64,000 nt of DNA. It comes from Zeus faber. Its lineage: Eukaryota > Chordata > Actinopteri > Zeiformes > Zeidae. The notes under the pieces were generated by a model. The model saw only the letters and a program-made list of their open reading frames with translations. It was not told the origin of the DNA and did not search any database. Shown piece after piece: positions 51,028 to 62,500 of the stretch. Within the stretch, counting starts at the first letter, position 1, and the number at the start of each line of letters is the position of its first letter. The stretch spans positions 1,335,343 to 1,399,342 of the forward strand of contig OY482850.1 of NCBI GenBank assembly GCA_960531495.1, in the 5' to 3' direction. Both the position numbers and the translations under genes were made by a program.

Positions 51028-52760
51028 CTAAAATGATTAGCATGTAATATGACACTACATTAACTTTACTTGGAGTTTAAAATTATTGCCTCCAAATAAC
51101 AGACGCAGTAGGTAACAGCACAATTTTAGTCTGTCCAAGCCTGGGTGCAGAATTAGATATTCTAGGAAAGAAATGACAGTGCATAGGTATTCCAGGCCAA
51201 GCAATGAGTTTGTTTAAAGTGGAAATCCATAAAATTGTCTGTGAGTGGATTACGGTACAAGTCAGAGTATTCCACTCAACAATGTGGTTTGGCCCAAGGT
51301 ATTTTTTTTTTTTCCCCCTACCAGTCAAGTTTACTCCCTTCAGTTTCTTTTCACAAAAGTAGGCCGTCTTCTGATCAATTGATTTGTATTTTTTCATTTG
51401 AGTCGACTGACCACAAATGGCAACGCTGGTTTATGAAATTCACCACGGCTGCTATTTACTTTTTGCCCAATCAGTGCATTCTTGCCGGGAAAAGTTGACC
51501 CCACAGCCAAAAATGTAAACAGCATTTATAGGAGGACATAGATAAAGCAAATCCATTAAAATGAGGTGTAGCTTGTGTAACTAGTTCCGTAAGACAACTT
51601 GACAGAGCCACACACTTCCACGGCCTTATGGGCTGGCTTATTTAAGCAGCCAATCCCTCTTGCCATATTGCCCTAGGAACATCCGTAATATATCCAGTGT
51701 GAACTAGAATTTCAATTGATATTCAGGAGGTAATTTCATTTGAATTGAATTCAACTCGGCCCACAAACAGCAGAATGGCATGGGTAAAATAGGAGAATCA
51801 GTTAAACCTGTGGTTTAACTGATTCTCCAATTTTACAGATTTATTTATTTATTTATTTATTTTTATCGTCCAGATAGAATTGATGGACACAGCACATTGG
51901 GAGACAAGGTCAACTTGACGGCACCACATACTTCCATGCCCTTATGGGCTGACGTATTTAAGCAGCCAAACCCTTTTGCCCTATCTGCTGTCCTGTTTCC
52001 ATACTGTATTTCTTCTTTATGTAGCTTCTGTCTTCCTCGTCACCTCAATCCACTTTTGTATGGTTCTACTCTTCCTTGTGGGTCTCTCTTTTGTCGTCAC
52101 TAAAATAACTCTCCCTCCAATTCCAATTCCTTGTCTCCTCCCTGTACCTCTGCTTATCTCTGGGGATTTGTGTCTGTGTGAGTGTGGGGTGGGTGGGTGG
52201 ATGGGTTTATTGAATTATTAGCCAAGGCCAGTGCATTTTTCTAAATTAAGCCCCCAGTATTTCCTCTTTCTTCTCGCTTCCTTCTTCACTCCTTCCCTTC
52301 CTTCCCTTACTATTAAGTGTCTTGTTGGTGTGCTTGGGAAAGGGGGGATTGTGAGTAACCTGTTCAAAGTAAAGCAACTAGTGTTGAATGATATGTTCAG
52401 TATGCAAGCAGACTGAAGTGAGAGTCAAGAGGGTGGAAAAGTATCTGCATTTGAAATAATTTTTTATTTATTTAAATCATTTACCATGGGAAACTTGACC
52501 ATGCTTGTTGTTATCTATGATTATCAATGCATTGTAAGGACATTCGATTTATTTTCTTTAAGTATCAGATTTATTTAATGCTTTTCTATTGGACTGCATT
52601 TAACATGGTTGCCCCCGACTAAAGATTTTCCTGGTTGTCAGTTCAAGCCAATAATATATCTTATCATTGGACGTTTATGATAATTAAATTATTTAAATAT
52701 ATATTTTTGGGGCATCAGAAATTGGTTTGAGTTCCAGGGCTGAGAAAGAATTTTATATCT
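51028..52760. other. Intron 2 stretch with weak repeats
   Basis: Two related segments of about 85 bases (51593-51675 and 51900-51985) share ccttatgggctg, tatttaagcagccaa and ttttgcc(c/a)ta. They could be remnants of one LTR or a local duplication. Otherwise nothing was recognised. Confidence 0.4.
51792..51828. repeat. Perfect 17-bp hairpin
   Basis: ggagaatcagttaaacc and its exact complement are separated by tgt. Confidence 0.88.
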
Positions 52761-52767
52761 ATCTATC

Positions 52768-54719
52768 TTGCAAGCTACCAGACACTGCTGTGCTCCTTCT
52801 CTTCCAGCATCACTGCTGCTAAGAAGGCCTTCTTCAACGATAGGATCAACGGTGCCACAGACACACGTAAGTTATTCGCCACCTTCAAGTCTCTGCTTTA
52901 CCCTCCACCACCTCCCCCAGCTACTAACCTCACTGCTGACTGCCTTGCCTCCTTTTCTACTAACAAAGTGGCAGCCATCAGCAGCCAATTCACTAAACAA
53001 CTTACTCACAACCTGTCTTCTCCAGCCCTAGGCTCATCGTTCCCTGGTTTCACCCCCCTCACTGAAAGTGAGGTATCTAAACTACTAACATGTAGCCGTC
53101 ACAACTAACATGTACCTGTCCGCTAGATCCGATCCCATCTAACCTCCTTCAAGCCATATCACCGACTATCACCCCGGCAATCACACATATGATTAATTCT
53201 TCCCTAACTTCCGGCACTTTCCCTTCCGCTTTCAAAGCGGCTCGGGTTGCACCACTGCTCAAAAAACCCTCACTCGATCCCAATCAAGTAGAAAACAATT
53301 GGCCGGTCTCTCTCCTCCCATTCCTTTCCAAAACCTTAGAGAGGGCGGTCTCTAGACAGGTTGCAGAGTACCTGTCAAGAAACAACCTTCTTGATACACT
53401 TCAATCTGGCTTCAAAAGTGGTCACTCCACCGAAACAGCCCTGTTGTCTGTGACAGAGGCCTTAAAAACTGCTAGAGCTGCTGCCAAATCCTCAGTTCTC
53501 ATTCTGCTAGACTTATCAGCTGCTTTTGACACTGTCAATCACAGCATACTCCTGTCCATACTCTCAAGTATGGGCATAACAGGCAGTGCACTTTCCTGGT
53601 TCGAATCTTACCTTACTGGGCGCTCGTTCAGTGTGACATGGCGAGGCCAGCTGTCTGTGCCTCACAACCTCACCACAGGGGTGCCCCAAGGCTCGGTGCT
53701 AGGACCCCTCCTCTTTGCCATATACACCACCTCACTGGGCCCGATCATCCGCTCACATGGCTTTTCATATCACTGCTATACGACCCCACTGTCTCGACGC
53801 AGATCTCGGATTGTCTCGCTGACATATCCACAAGGATGAAGGATTATCATCTTCAACTAAACCTGGCGAAGACGGAACTGCTGGTGTTCCCGGCCAAACA
53901 AGGTATTTATCACAACATTGATATTAAATTCGACTCTCTATCTCTTGTTCCTACCAAGGCTGCAAGGAATCTTGGTGTCATTATTGATGACCAACTGACA
54001 TTCTCGGACCATGTTGCCGCCGTCTCCCGGTCCTGCCGCTTCACACTACTCAGCATCCGAAAAGTCAGGCCGTACCTGACCCAATATGCCACTCAACTGC
54101 TGGTAAAAACCTTGGTGATGTCCCGTCTCGACTACTGCAACGCCCTCTTAACAGGCTTGCCGGCCTGTGCGGTGAAGCCACTACAGATGATACAGAATGC
54201 GGCGGCGCGACTGGTGTTCAACCAGCCAAAGAGGGCACATGTCACTCCGCTGCTCATCGAGCTCCACTGGTTACCTGTAGCCGCCCGCATGAAGTTCAAG
54301 TCTCTTATGCTGGCCTACAGAGTGATTGCTGGGAATGCTCCCGCCTACTTAAATGCTCTTGTAAGAGCACATGTTGCCCCCCGGATGCTGCGCTCGTCAA
54401 ATGAGCGTCGCCTGGCTCTGCCGGCCATACAGCCACAGCAATCCAGGCTATTCGCATTTGTAGTTCCACGTTGGTGGAACGAGCTGCCAAAAATGACCAG
54501 AGCAGGGACCTCCCTCTCTGTCTTTAAGAAGCACTTGAAGACCCAGCTCTTCAGTGAGTACCTCCTGTCCTAACCTACAATTACTTAGCACTACTTAGCA
54601 GTATTTATTGTAACACTAATGTTGTTGTTACACTAATCTCTGTCGCAATGTAGCTTGAATGTTATTCTCCCTTGTAAGTCGCTTTGGATAAAAGCGTCTG
54701 CTAAATGACTAAATGTAAA
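52768..54719 (+). mobile_element. L2-clade LINE, 5'-truncated
   Basis: Covers the end of the linker and most of the reverse transcriptase domain, then a short 3' untranslated region ending gtaagtcgctttggataaaa, gcgtctgctaaatgac and short taaatg repeats. This tail is shared with the three SINE copies. The 5' half including the endonuclease is missing. Confidence 0.88.
52790..54573 (+). pseudogene. L2 reverse transcriptase lacking its catalytic box
   Basis: Motifs in order are INSSLTSGTFPSAFKAARVA (53191), LQSGFKSGHSTETALL (53400), LILLDLSAAFDTVNHSILL (53499), GVPQGSVLGPLLFAIYTTSL (53680), then HLQLNLAKTEL and RNLGVIIDDQLTFSDHV. The terminal part has MSRLDYCNALLTGLP (54118), LIELHWLPVAARMKFK and PRWWNELP. 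Near 53780 the frame changes and about 30 bases that should hold YADD are absent. The C-terminal part is open to a stop at 54571. Confidence 0.85.
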
Positions 54720-54900
54720 TGTATATCTAACATTGTTAACACTGTGCTACATTACAGATAAATACAAAACCTTAGCTTGAATGTTATTCTCCCTTGTAAG
54801 TCGCTTTGGATAAAAGCGTCTGCTAAATGACTAAATGTAAATGTAAATGTATATCTAAAATTGTTAACACTGTGCTACATTACAGATAAATACAAAACCT
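54653..54900. repeat. Tandem duplication of the L2 3' end plus flank
   Basis: Unit 1 is 54653-54774 and unit 2 is 54775 to about 54900. Both start gcttgaatgttattctccct, include the L2 tail and continue with about 70 bases of downstream flank (acactgtgctacattacaga). They are nearly identical. Confidence 0.9.
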
Positions 54901-55753
54901 AATAACCAGCCTTTAAAATAAATTAAATGTAAATGAAATAATATATTCGATTTACAAGCACGCACAAAACGAGCCGCCTGTTAATTACACAGGTTAAACA
55001 TAACATTGGTTAACATATAAGGCCGTGTTATTATTTGATTAATGTACACATTTAAATCACATATTGACATAATTTGCATTGAAATGTGGCATACAGAAGA
55101 TAGTTTTTCCGGTGCTGTGTCCCCTCGTCCACCTCCCCAAGATTGCGGACTCTCGCTGCGCCTTCCCCAGACGTCCGCCGGCTTTACAGCGTCCCTCCGC
55201 CCCGACCATGCCGCTTAATCGCTGCGCCTTCCCCGTCCCCGCCCAACCCCAGGGCTCAGGCACACCACCGCCTCTCCCCGGTCCGTCCGAACATTAAAAA
55301 TGCGATTTGGTTATCGAAGAATGTGATTAACGGTTTGAAATGGCTCTTATAATACGCGCAATATTTTTTTATAATATACGCAGTATTTTTTCAGACTTGA
55401 CGAGTCGACTAGTCTAATACCGCTTTTACACCAAAATTAATGGGTTTACCGGGGTTATTTAAACCCACAAATTTTAGGCGCCTTTCCCATTGGCAGGAGA
55501 AATGCCATTGTTTTGTCACAATCAACGTCAAGAACACGCCGGAAAAAAGGTGTCCTGATTCCAGTGTGATTGGGAATAAAACAGTAGAGGACACAGCAAC
55601 TTAAACAAACAACAACATAAAACAAAGGAAAAAAAGTATTTTGAGCCATTCAAATGAATCGTATCATTCGTAAACGACTCAACACTACAGTAGAAGCAGC
55701 ATGGAGGATCCAATCTGCTGGTGCGCGTGCCAGCGGTGACAGGGTGTGCAGAG
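54901..55753. other. Intron 2 stretch, nothing recognised
   Basis: A GC-rich patch at 55110-55290 gives open frames on both strands without recognisable protein. Confidence 0.45.
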
Positions 55754-56907
55754 TAGGGATGCAACGGTACAGTGGTCTCACGTTCGGTATGTATCACAGT
55801 TTTGAGGGCACGGTAAAGGTACGGTTTCAGTATCTGTATATTCAAGGGGAATTTTTTTTTTTTAAATAGTTAAAAAGTATAAAAAATTGTTTTATAGTAG
55901 TCTGCCACAAATAACTAGTGTAACGCTCTGTGTGTATGACTGTGGGGGGAGGAGGGAGACGGGGAGTTCATTGGTGGGTTGTTATAATTTGCATAAGGTT
56001 ATCTGATTGGATAGGAGGTGTCCAAGATAGTGGATAATTCAAATATTAATTTACGTTATTTATTTATTAATATATTGTATATAATATTTAAAAAATGTTT
56101 CACAATAAAAAATAACAACAAAATAGAACTATTGTTTATAGTTATTTTTGTGTAGGACAGGTATAAACGGTATTTTTCACACATAAATAATAATAGTAAA
56201 ATAACTTCTTGAAATAAAACCTCACAGTCAAAACAGTGTGTGTGTGTGTTCGCTTTGTAAATCTGACGCGTCAGTGGGTGCGCTCCTTCCCAACCAGGGC
56301 ACCTGCCGGCAAGGGAGGAACATAGGCTATCCCTTACATAGAGGGGGAAACATTTGCCAGTGGCAGGAGATGGAAACTAAAACAAACAACACAACATAAA
56401 ACTATAAACTTGATACAAAAAAGAACAGCTCATCACCCAGCAAGAATCAGTTCCCTTTATTCGTACAAAAGAGCCGTTCAAAAGAATCTGATCCTTCGTG
56501 AACTACCCAACACTATCCGGTGTGAGTGGAAACGAGTGTCTGAAGAGAAGTTCGTAATAAAGAGGGACACCATCCCAGGGGGTTATTTTCCGACTGGACA
56601 CCTTGATTAATGGCACTCTTTACGCAAACATTTCTATGTGGTTTTATCTTGTGTTTCTATTGGAAAGGCTGTGTAGCCACGCGCAGTTGAAAAAAATTCA
56701 CCTCTCACGCAAAAATAGAGAAATGCTGCAACAGTGGATTTAACAGGAAGCGTGCATTACGGTACGCTGCACCAAGCCCATACACTGCGTCAACGCGTCC
56801 AGTGGACTTCTAACGTGATAACATAATATGTGGTTCAGGCGTGCATATTGAACCACAGGGGACGTACCGAACGGTTTGATAACATACCGTATACCATTGC
56901 ATCCCTA
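55754..56907. mobile_element. hAT-like inverted-repeat element
   Basis: The left end is TAGGGATGCAACGGTAC; the right end reversed is TAGGGATGCAATGGTATAC. Subterminal cggtac-type motifs recur on both sides (56760 and 56875). There is no transposase, and a clear target duplication was not found. Confidence 0.6.
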
Positions 56908-57239
56908 GAGGAGACGCTCCTCTGGTTCGGACACCGGCTTGGTTGGCGCTGGAGTGGCTCGGAGCCCTATGGGGAACGTGGGGCTTCGCTGCTGTGTTCC
57001 CCACGGTGGGATCCCTATACTCAAAACATTTCATGGTCCCCCATGCAGGAAAAAAGTAATTGACTTCTGATTTGAATTGTGGATTCTAAATGGGATATGA
57101 AATGATGGAATGATAAACATCAACGCACATCACATTCCGCCAGTAAAGGGGCCAAAATTAGCGGGTTGACCGGGGTGTCCTGTTAACATCAGAGCCGATC
57201 AAGGGTGGAGCCGATAAAAACCTGTGTGGGTCAAACCTG

Positions 57240-57274
57240 TCCTGGGTCAATTGGCAGGGCCAATTGACCCAGGA
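57240..57274. repeat. Perfect 16-bp hairpin
   Basis: tcctgggtcaattggc and its complement are separated by agg. Confidence 0.85.
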
Positions 57275-57540
57275 TTAAAACCTGGGTGTTACCTTTCCCA
57301 CTAATGACAAATGCCGGATGTTAGCAGGTGTAACCAGGTTTTTGTTTGGGGCAGATGTGAAAGTTTTGCAACTTTACGAGCATATTTAGCCCCTCAAAAA
57401 TGTAATTAATTTCAGTGAAAAAAGATAAATTGGTTCTGGAGATGGAGTGGCTCTGAGATTACCTTTCCCACTAATGACAAATGCCAGATGTTAGTTGGTG
57501 TAACTGGGTTTTTGGCGCAGTGGGAAAGGGGTATAAGTTT
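57270..57540. repeat. Local direct repeat
   Basis: ttacctttcccactaatgac and the next aaatgcc(g/a)gatgttag occur at 57291 and again at 57460, each followed by ggtgtaac(c/t)(a/g)ggttttt. Confidence 0.75.
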
Positions 57541-57929
57541 AAACTTCTGTTTAAATGTGAGGGAAATTAGTAGTTAGGAACATCTCTATTCTCTATTTGT
57601 CGGAACAACCAACAAGGGAACTGAATATTTTGTTAATTTATCGGTAACCCCAACACAATAACTTAGAACCGACCTTTAAAACATAAATTAAATTTACAAG
57701 CACTGCACAGCGCGCACGCATGAAGCAAGCCGCCTGTTAATGACTGTCAAACCGACAAAAGCTCTGATTATTCTTCTGAATGTGTCGGAACAACCAGCAA
57801 GCAGACTGAACATTTATTTTTGTTTCAAATGAAAAGCCCTCTAGTGCTTGTGAGACAAAAATGATTACGATCAAATATTTTGAATGAGGACAAAGGCCTC
57901 TACCTCCAGAAGGGGGTTTTAAAACATTT

Positions 57930-58275
57930 GTCTTTGTCTCCCCAGGAACCACGCAGAGTTCATGTAAAGAGAAATGTTTTGCTCCCTACAATGTCCATTT
58001 GAACATGAAAGAATCAGATCACACCTGGCCCTGTTTACCTTCTATGGAGATGAAGAAACTCAACAGGGGGCGCAGACTTGTTGGAGACCTCTGACCCAAG
58101 CCTGACTGTATAAAACCTCCTGTCTTTTCCTGTGATATTAGATTGATCCGAGCGCTGCTTTGTAGCAGTACTGAATCTTTCCCTTTATTCTGCAGAATAA
58201 ATAATCTTGAATATTCTCAGTTTTGTTTTCTTGTAGCGGGCAGATTAACCTCACCGATCACCAATTTCTTCCACA
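57930..58275 (+). mobile_element. Probable retroviral 5' LTR
   Basis: A TATA box (tataaaacc near 58110), a polyadenylation signal (gaataaataatc near 58196) and an end at ...ttccaca followed by a tttggcg primer-site-like sequence give an LTR-like order. The left edge is approximate. No second LTR was found in the window. Confidence 0.5.
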
Positions 58276-61200
58276 GTTTGGCGTTGTCGGCAGGATCTCT
58301 TCTTGCCTCTGTTGGAACTCTTCATGCCCAGTTTGTGTGCACAACGGCAGGCAGGAACTGACCGTAAAGACATCCGAGAAGGAGTCCTCTGGACGTGATT
58401 GGCAGATCCAGCAGAGAGCAACACGAGATCTTAGAAAAATTAAGGTGAGGACTAACTGAGATATTGTACCGATCAGAGAAGATCGAAAGAAAAGCTATTG
58501 TGTAAGAAATGGCTCTGGGTAACACTTCTTTGTTATCTCAGAAATCCCCCCTCACATAGATGTATGGCCTGTTTGCGTGCGGCGCAACAAGGACGGGGTA
58601 GCGGATAATTGGTCTGGAGGACTGAAAAAGTGGCCACTATGTATCGATCAAGAGGATCGTGGGTTTTTGTTTGTTTATCTTTATTTTTTTTTATATACAT
58701 GTTTTTATTCAATAATAACTCAACATTATTGAATACATAATATTATAGAGTATTGTTGATTCCTCTTAGCAGATGCGTTGAGAAACTTCTGGTGTTGTAG
58801 AAATATAATACATTTAATTAATAACTAGAGTAAAATTTATTGTAACGAAAAAGGGAATAGAAATAAAATAAAAGTTATTAAAAGTATTGTAATTTTCATT
58901 ATTGTTTTGTTTATTGTTTTTAACTATTTTGTTTAGATTTCATTTTGGAGGTATTGATAACAGCTATGCGACTTACTTTCTAACTAGTTTCAGAAAATTT
59001 TAATTAGTTAGGAGAACGGAGTTCAAGGGCCCACTGTGTGACTCTATTTGCAGTATAATACACTTTCACATGAATCCTGTGTGATCAAATTGGTGTCTGG
59101 CCGATTGATCACTCTGGAACACGTATGGATGAGATGAGTCCGGAGAGACAGTTTCTTGGGCTTTGTTTAGCTTCCTGGCTGATAAAATCTCAATGAAACA
59201 AGCGAATGTATAAATGCAAGATAAGCGTGGTATGTGTGCTGTACATAACATGTTAAACTAGTTTCACACAGGAGTCCTTGGTGTAAAATTAGCATTATAA
59301 TCTGAAATATCTGGTAGGATTGCTAGAAAAGATACCGTAAGGTTTTAAATTAATTAGGATTTTTTTTTTTTTTTTTTATAAAAAAAAATTTTAAATATTG
59401 ACAATGAAAGTGGGAGAGTTTGCCCATGATGCATTTGGGATTCTTTGTTTAGGATGGAACTTGGAGAAGAGTGCGTGTAAAAGTCATTTTAGTAGGATAT
59501 TGGTTCAGCAGAGGAAGCTGCAGAACTGAATAATTTAACTAATAGTCAAATGTTATACAACAGAGATCTATGCTGTGGTAGTATGAATAGATCTTGCACG
59601 GTTTGAACTGTTGGATTGTGTTTAGAGAGATGATTGTGATAATAGTGTTGTGGTGAGTTGAAGCAGGGTTTTAAGTTGCTGGAAAGTGTTTTTAGTTCAT
59701 TAAATGCGACTTTGGTAAGGTTAGGAGTATGGTGAGTTTTTTTTTTTTAAGAACTCTAGTTGGTACTTTTGTTAATAAGATTTTATGGAAAAGCATTAGA
59801 AAATTGGTAAAACTAAATTGATCAATATAAATAAAATAAAAAAATTGCTTCCAAAATATGTTTTAAGACATCGCGGAGAGCAGATATGATGCATAGTAGC
59901 AGCAGAAATTAATTCGTTTTTGGTTAAAATTTACTTTATTTTTCCCTTAAGTGTTCTTGTGTCAAAGTGATCTGCTGGTTGAGATAAGATAATCCTTTAT
60001 CTATCCCACGGAGGGATAGTCTGCAGTGTTACAGCAGTAACAAATTGAATGGCACAAAGCATTAGTAAATTGGTAATTCTAAATCAAAGGATATAATAAA
60101 TAACTAAATAGTATAGATGAAACACTATACATTAAATCATGATATTGCATGGGTGAATTGTTAGTTTTGGTGTGATATACAACTGTGTTTGTATGTTTCA
60201 AATCCTTACCAGTTACTCTTTTTTTTATCAGTAGGGCTGGTGATTGTTTAAGTTGATCGAACAAAATAATGAATACTATTAATTTTTATTTTTGTCTTAC
60301 TCTCGAAGTAATCTCGATTTGACATTGAATAAGGTAGATGTTGATATACAGTATAACATTTAAGTAGTTTAACAAAGAGGAATAATTGTGTTCTTTTGTA
60401 TAAAAGAGAGGTAATGGATTGTGTACATTCGCTTACTAAAAGTTGGACATTTAGATGGGGGTTTTTTTATTTGGACTTTCAAAAATTTTAAGTTTAAACT
60501 TGAAAAGATCTTGTGATTCAATTAATGTTGCAACGTCAGGCTGAATAGAAAAAGAAAAGACGTGGGACATTTTCTGAACAACGAGAAAGCTTCTGTTATG
60601 GAAAATCAAATGCCAGCGAACTTGTTGCTTGTTTTGTTTGGTTTGTTTGTCCGTCATCTGTTTTTGTATAAAACAGTGTGTCTATCTTTGTACAACTGGT
60701 TGTGTTTGTGTTTCTATCTTTGGTAAACTGTTTTTTGTTTTTATTTTGATTGCATGAATATGTACAGGCAAGTGAGATACGGTGTGGTGTAGTTGTTTGA
60801 TGAGACATACAGAATATGTTCTGTATGTCTCATGTTTAATGTTGTGATGTCATCACCCCCCATTTTGATCTTCCTATTTGTGTTGTTTACATTAATGTAC
60901 TTGACCCCATCTCTATAGGAAATGTTGGAGCCAATGCAGCCAACAAAGCCGCCATACCCAATTTTTGCTTTGTCTAATGATGGTTGTCTCCTCCACAGAT
61001 GAGGACACAGGCTCACTAACTTGGTTTTTTCCTTTTCTAGTGTCCTGCACTAAATTATTGGAGTGGCAGAGCCACTTGGTACAGTATGTACTGAGCTGTA
61101 TCTTTCCCACAAGTTTTTTAATTGTTTTACTTGTTTGACATATGGTAGGTACCATTTGTCAAAAAGGAGGGATATAGTTAGAGAACTAAGTAAACATAAT

Positions 61201-62500
61201 GATTGTGCTTAGAACAATGCAGGAACCTCATGTTGGACTAATCAAGCTGACGCTTTGTCATGATTAAAACATTGTTTGGTGATAATTGACATGTTTTTCA
61301 GAATGGAATCTCAGTAAAGGTAAGCTCTACTGAGTTTTTATTCCTGTCATTAGTGATGATGGGAATGCGAGGACGATCACATGGTGCGACAGGACTGTCC
61401 CAGCATGAATTGCTGACCAGGAGACCAATGCGGTTAAGTCTGTCTTCTGTCAACAAAAGCCACATATGAAATACATCACGTAAACCAGTAGTGATCACGT
61501 TGTCCAGTTTAGTATTTATCATTGTTAGATTTACTTTATTAATGGATTAGTTAGATGGGATTATGTTCAGACAACATTTGAGAAATGGGTCCTGGGAAAA
61601 TTTGAAAAGCGTTAATTTGATAAGCATAATTTACACACTGTCGGTTGTTTTGTAGCCTAATCGAGATTCTATGGACATTGTCTCCCACATATTAGACATT
61701 GTGATAATATTATAGTTGTTACACTAGGGTGCATACATAAACCTTTGTGCGGAGTCTGTAGTCGTTTATTCAACATAACTGTTTGGGAAATTACAGAATT
61801 ATTCCACATACCCTATTTTACATTCATGGACCTAGACCAAACAATGCTAAAAATGTGTGCCTCTCACCCAAGTGTTTAAGTCTATGTGCCCAGGTTAAAG
61901 CAACCCTACCCATCCCACTCGAAGGACCACTACGCCACCTCCGACCAGGTACCTGGGTAGCGACTGCTGGAGGAAAAGCTGGAACTTCGCCAGATTCCTG
62001 GGACCGTTACAGATACTCCTCACCACCGCAGTGGCAGTTAAGGTGGCAGAACGACCAACGTGGGTACACACATCCCATTGCAAGAAAGTCAATCATCGGA
62101 CGTGAACTGAGATCACGATCCTTGTGGGATACGTGCTCATAACCTCTGTCCCGTGAAGAGGATATGCTACTACAGTATTTCTACTTGAAAAGGATGACGC
62201 CCCATCAACAGGAAAATATTGGACACGCCCGTGTTATCATCTTTCTTTCTATGCCAATTTACATGTATAATCTGACCAAGGCCCATCAAGATGTGCGTGT
62301 AAGACGATCAGGAACATATATGTCTGTGACATCGTTTCCAGCTGAGTATAGGATTGTAGGTGGAGCAGAATTTTTTTTTTTACGTCTATATTAGCGGCCG
62401 TAGGTACATCTACAGCTTTTAAGTAGTTAAATATCATATATTATAGGTTGTTACTGTTCATTAATACAGCTATCCTAGCAGAAGAAGCTGTTAAACAAGA
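58276..62500 (+). mobile_element. Broken class I endogenous retrovirus interior
   Basis: Coding remnants are confined to the right part. Between 61335 and 61470, and between 61890 and 62100, the plus strand carries pieces of the C-terminal part of a retroviral integrase (pol) of the gamma/epsilon-like type. An env-like start may follow at about 62100. The pieces are in different frames with stops. The bulk between 58560 and 61330 is AT-rich and has no gag or pol that I can recognise. The insertion cannot make a virus. Confidence 0.55.
60800..60833. repeat. Perfect 15-bp hairpin
   Basis: atgagacatacagaa and its complement are separated by tatg. Confidence 0.85.

Noticed and set aside
60800..60833. 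microRNA precursor
   Set aside because: The perfect stem is only 15 bp with a 4-base loop, too short for a Drosha/Dicer substrate.
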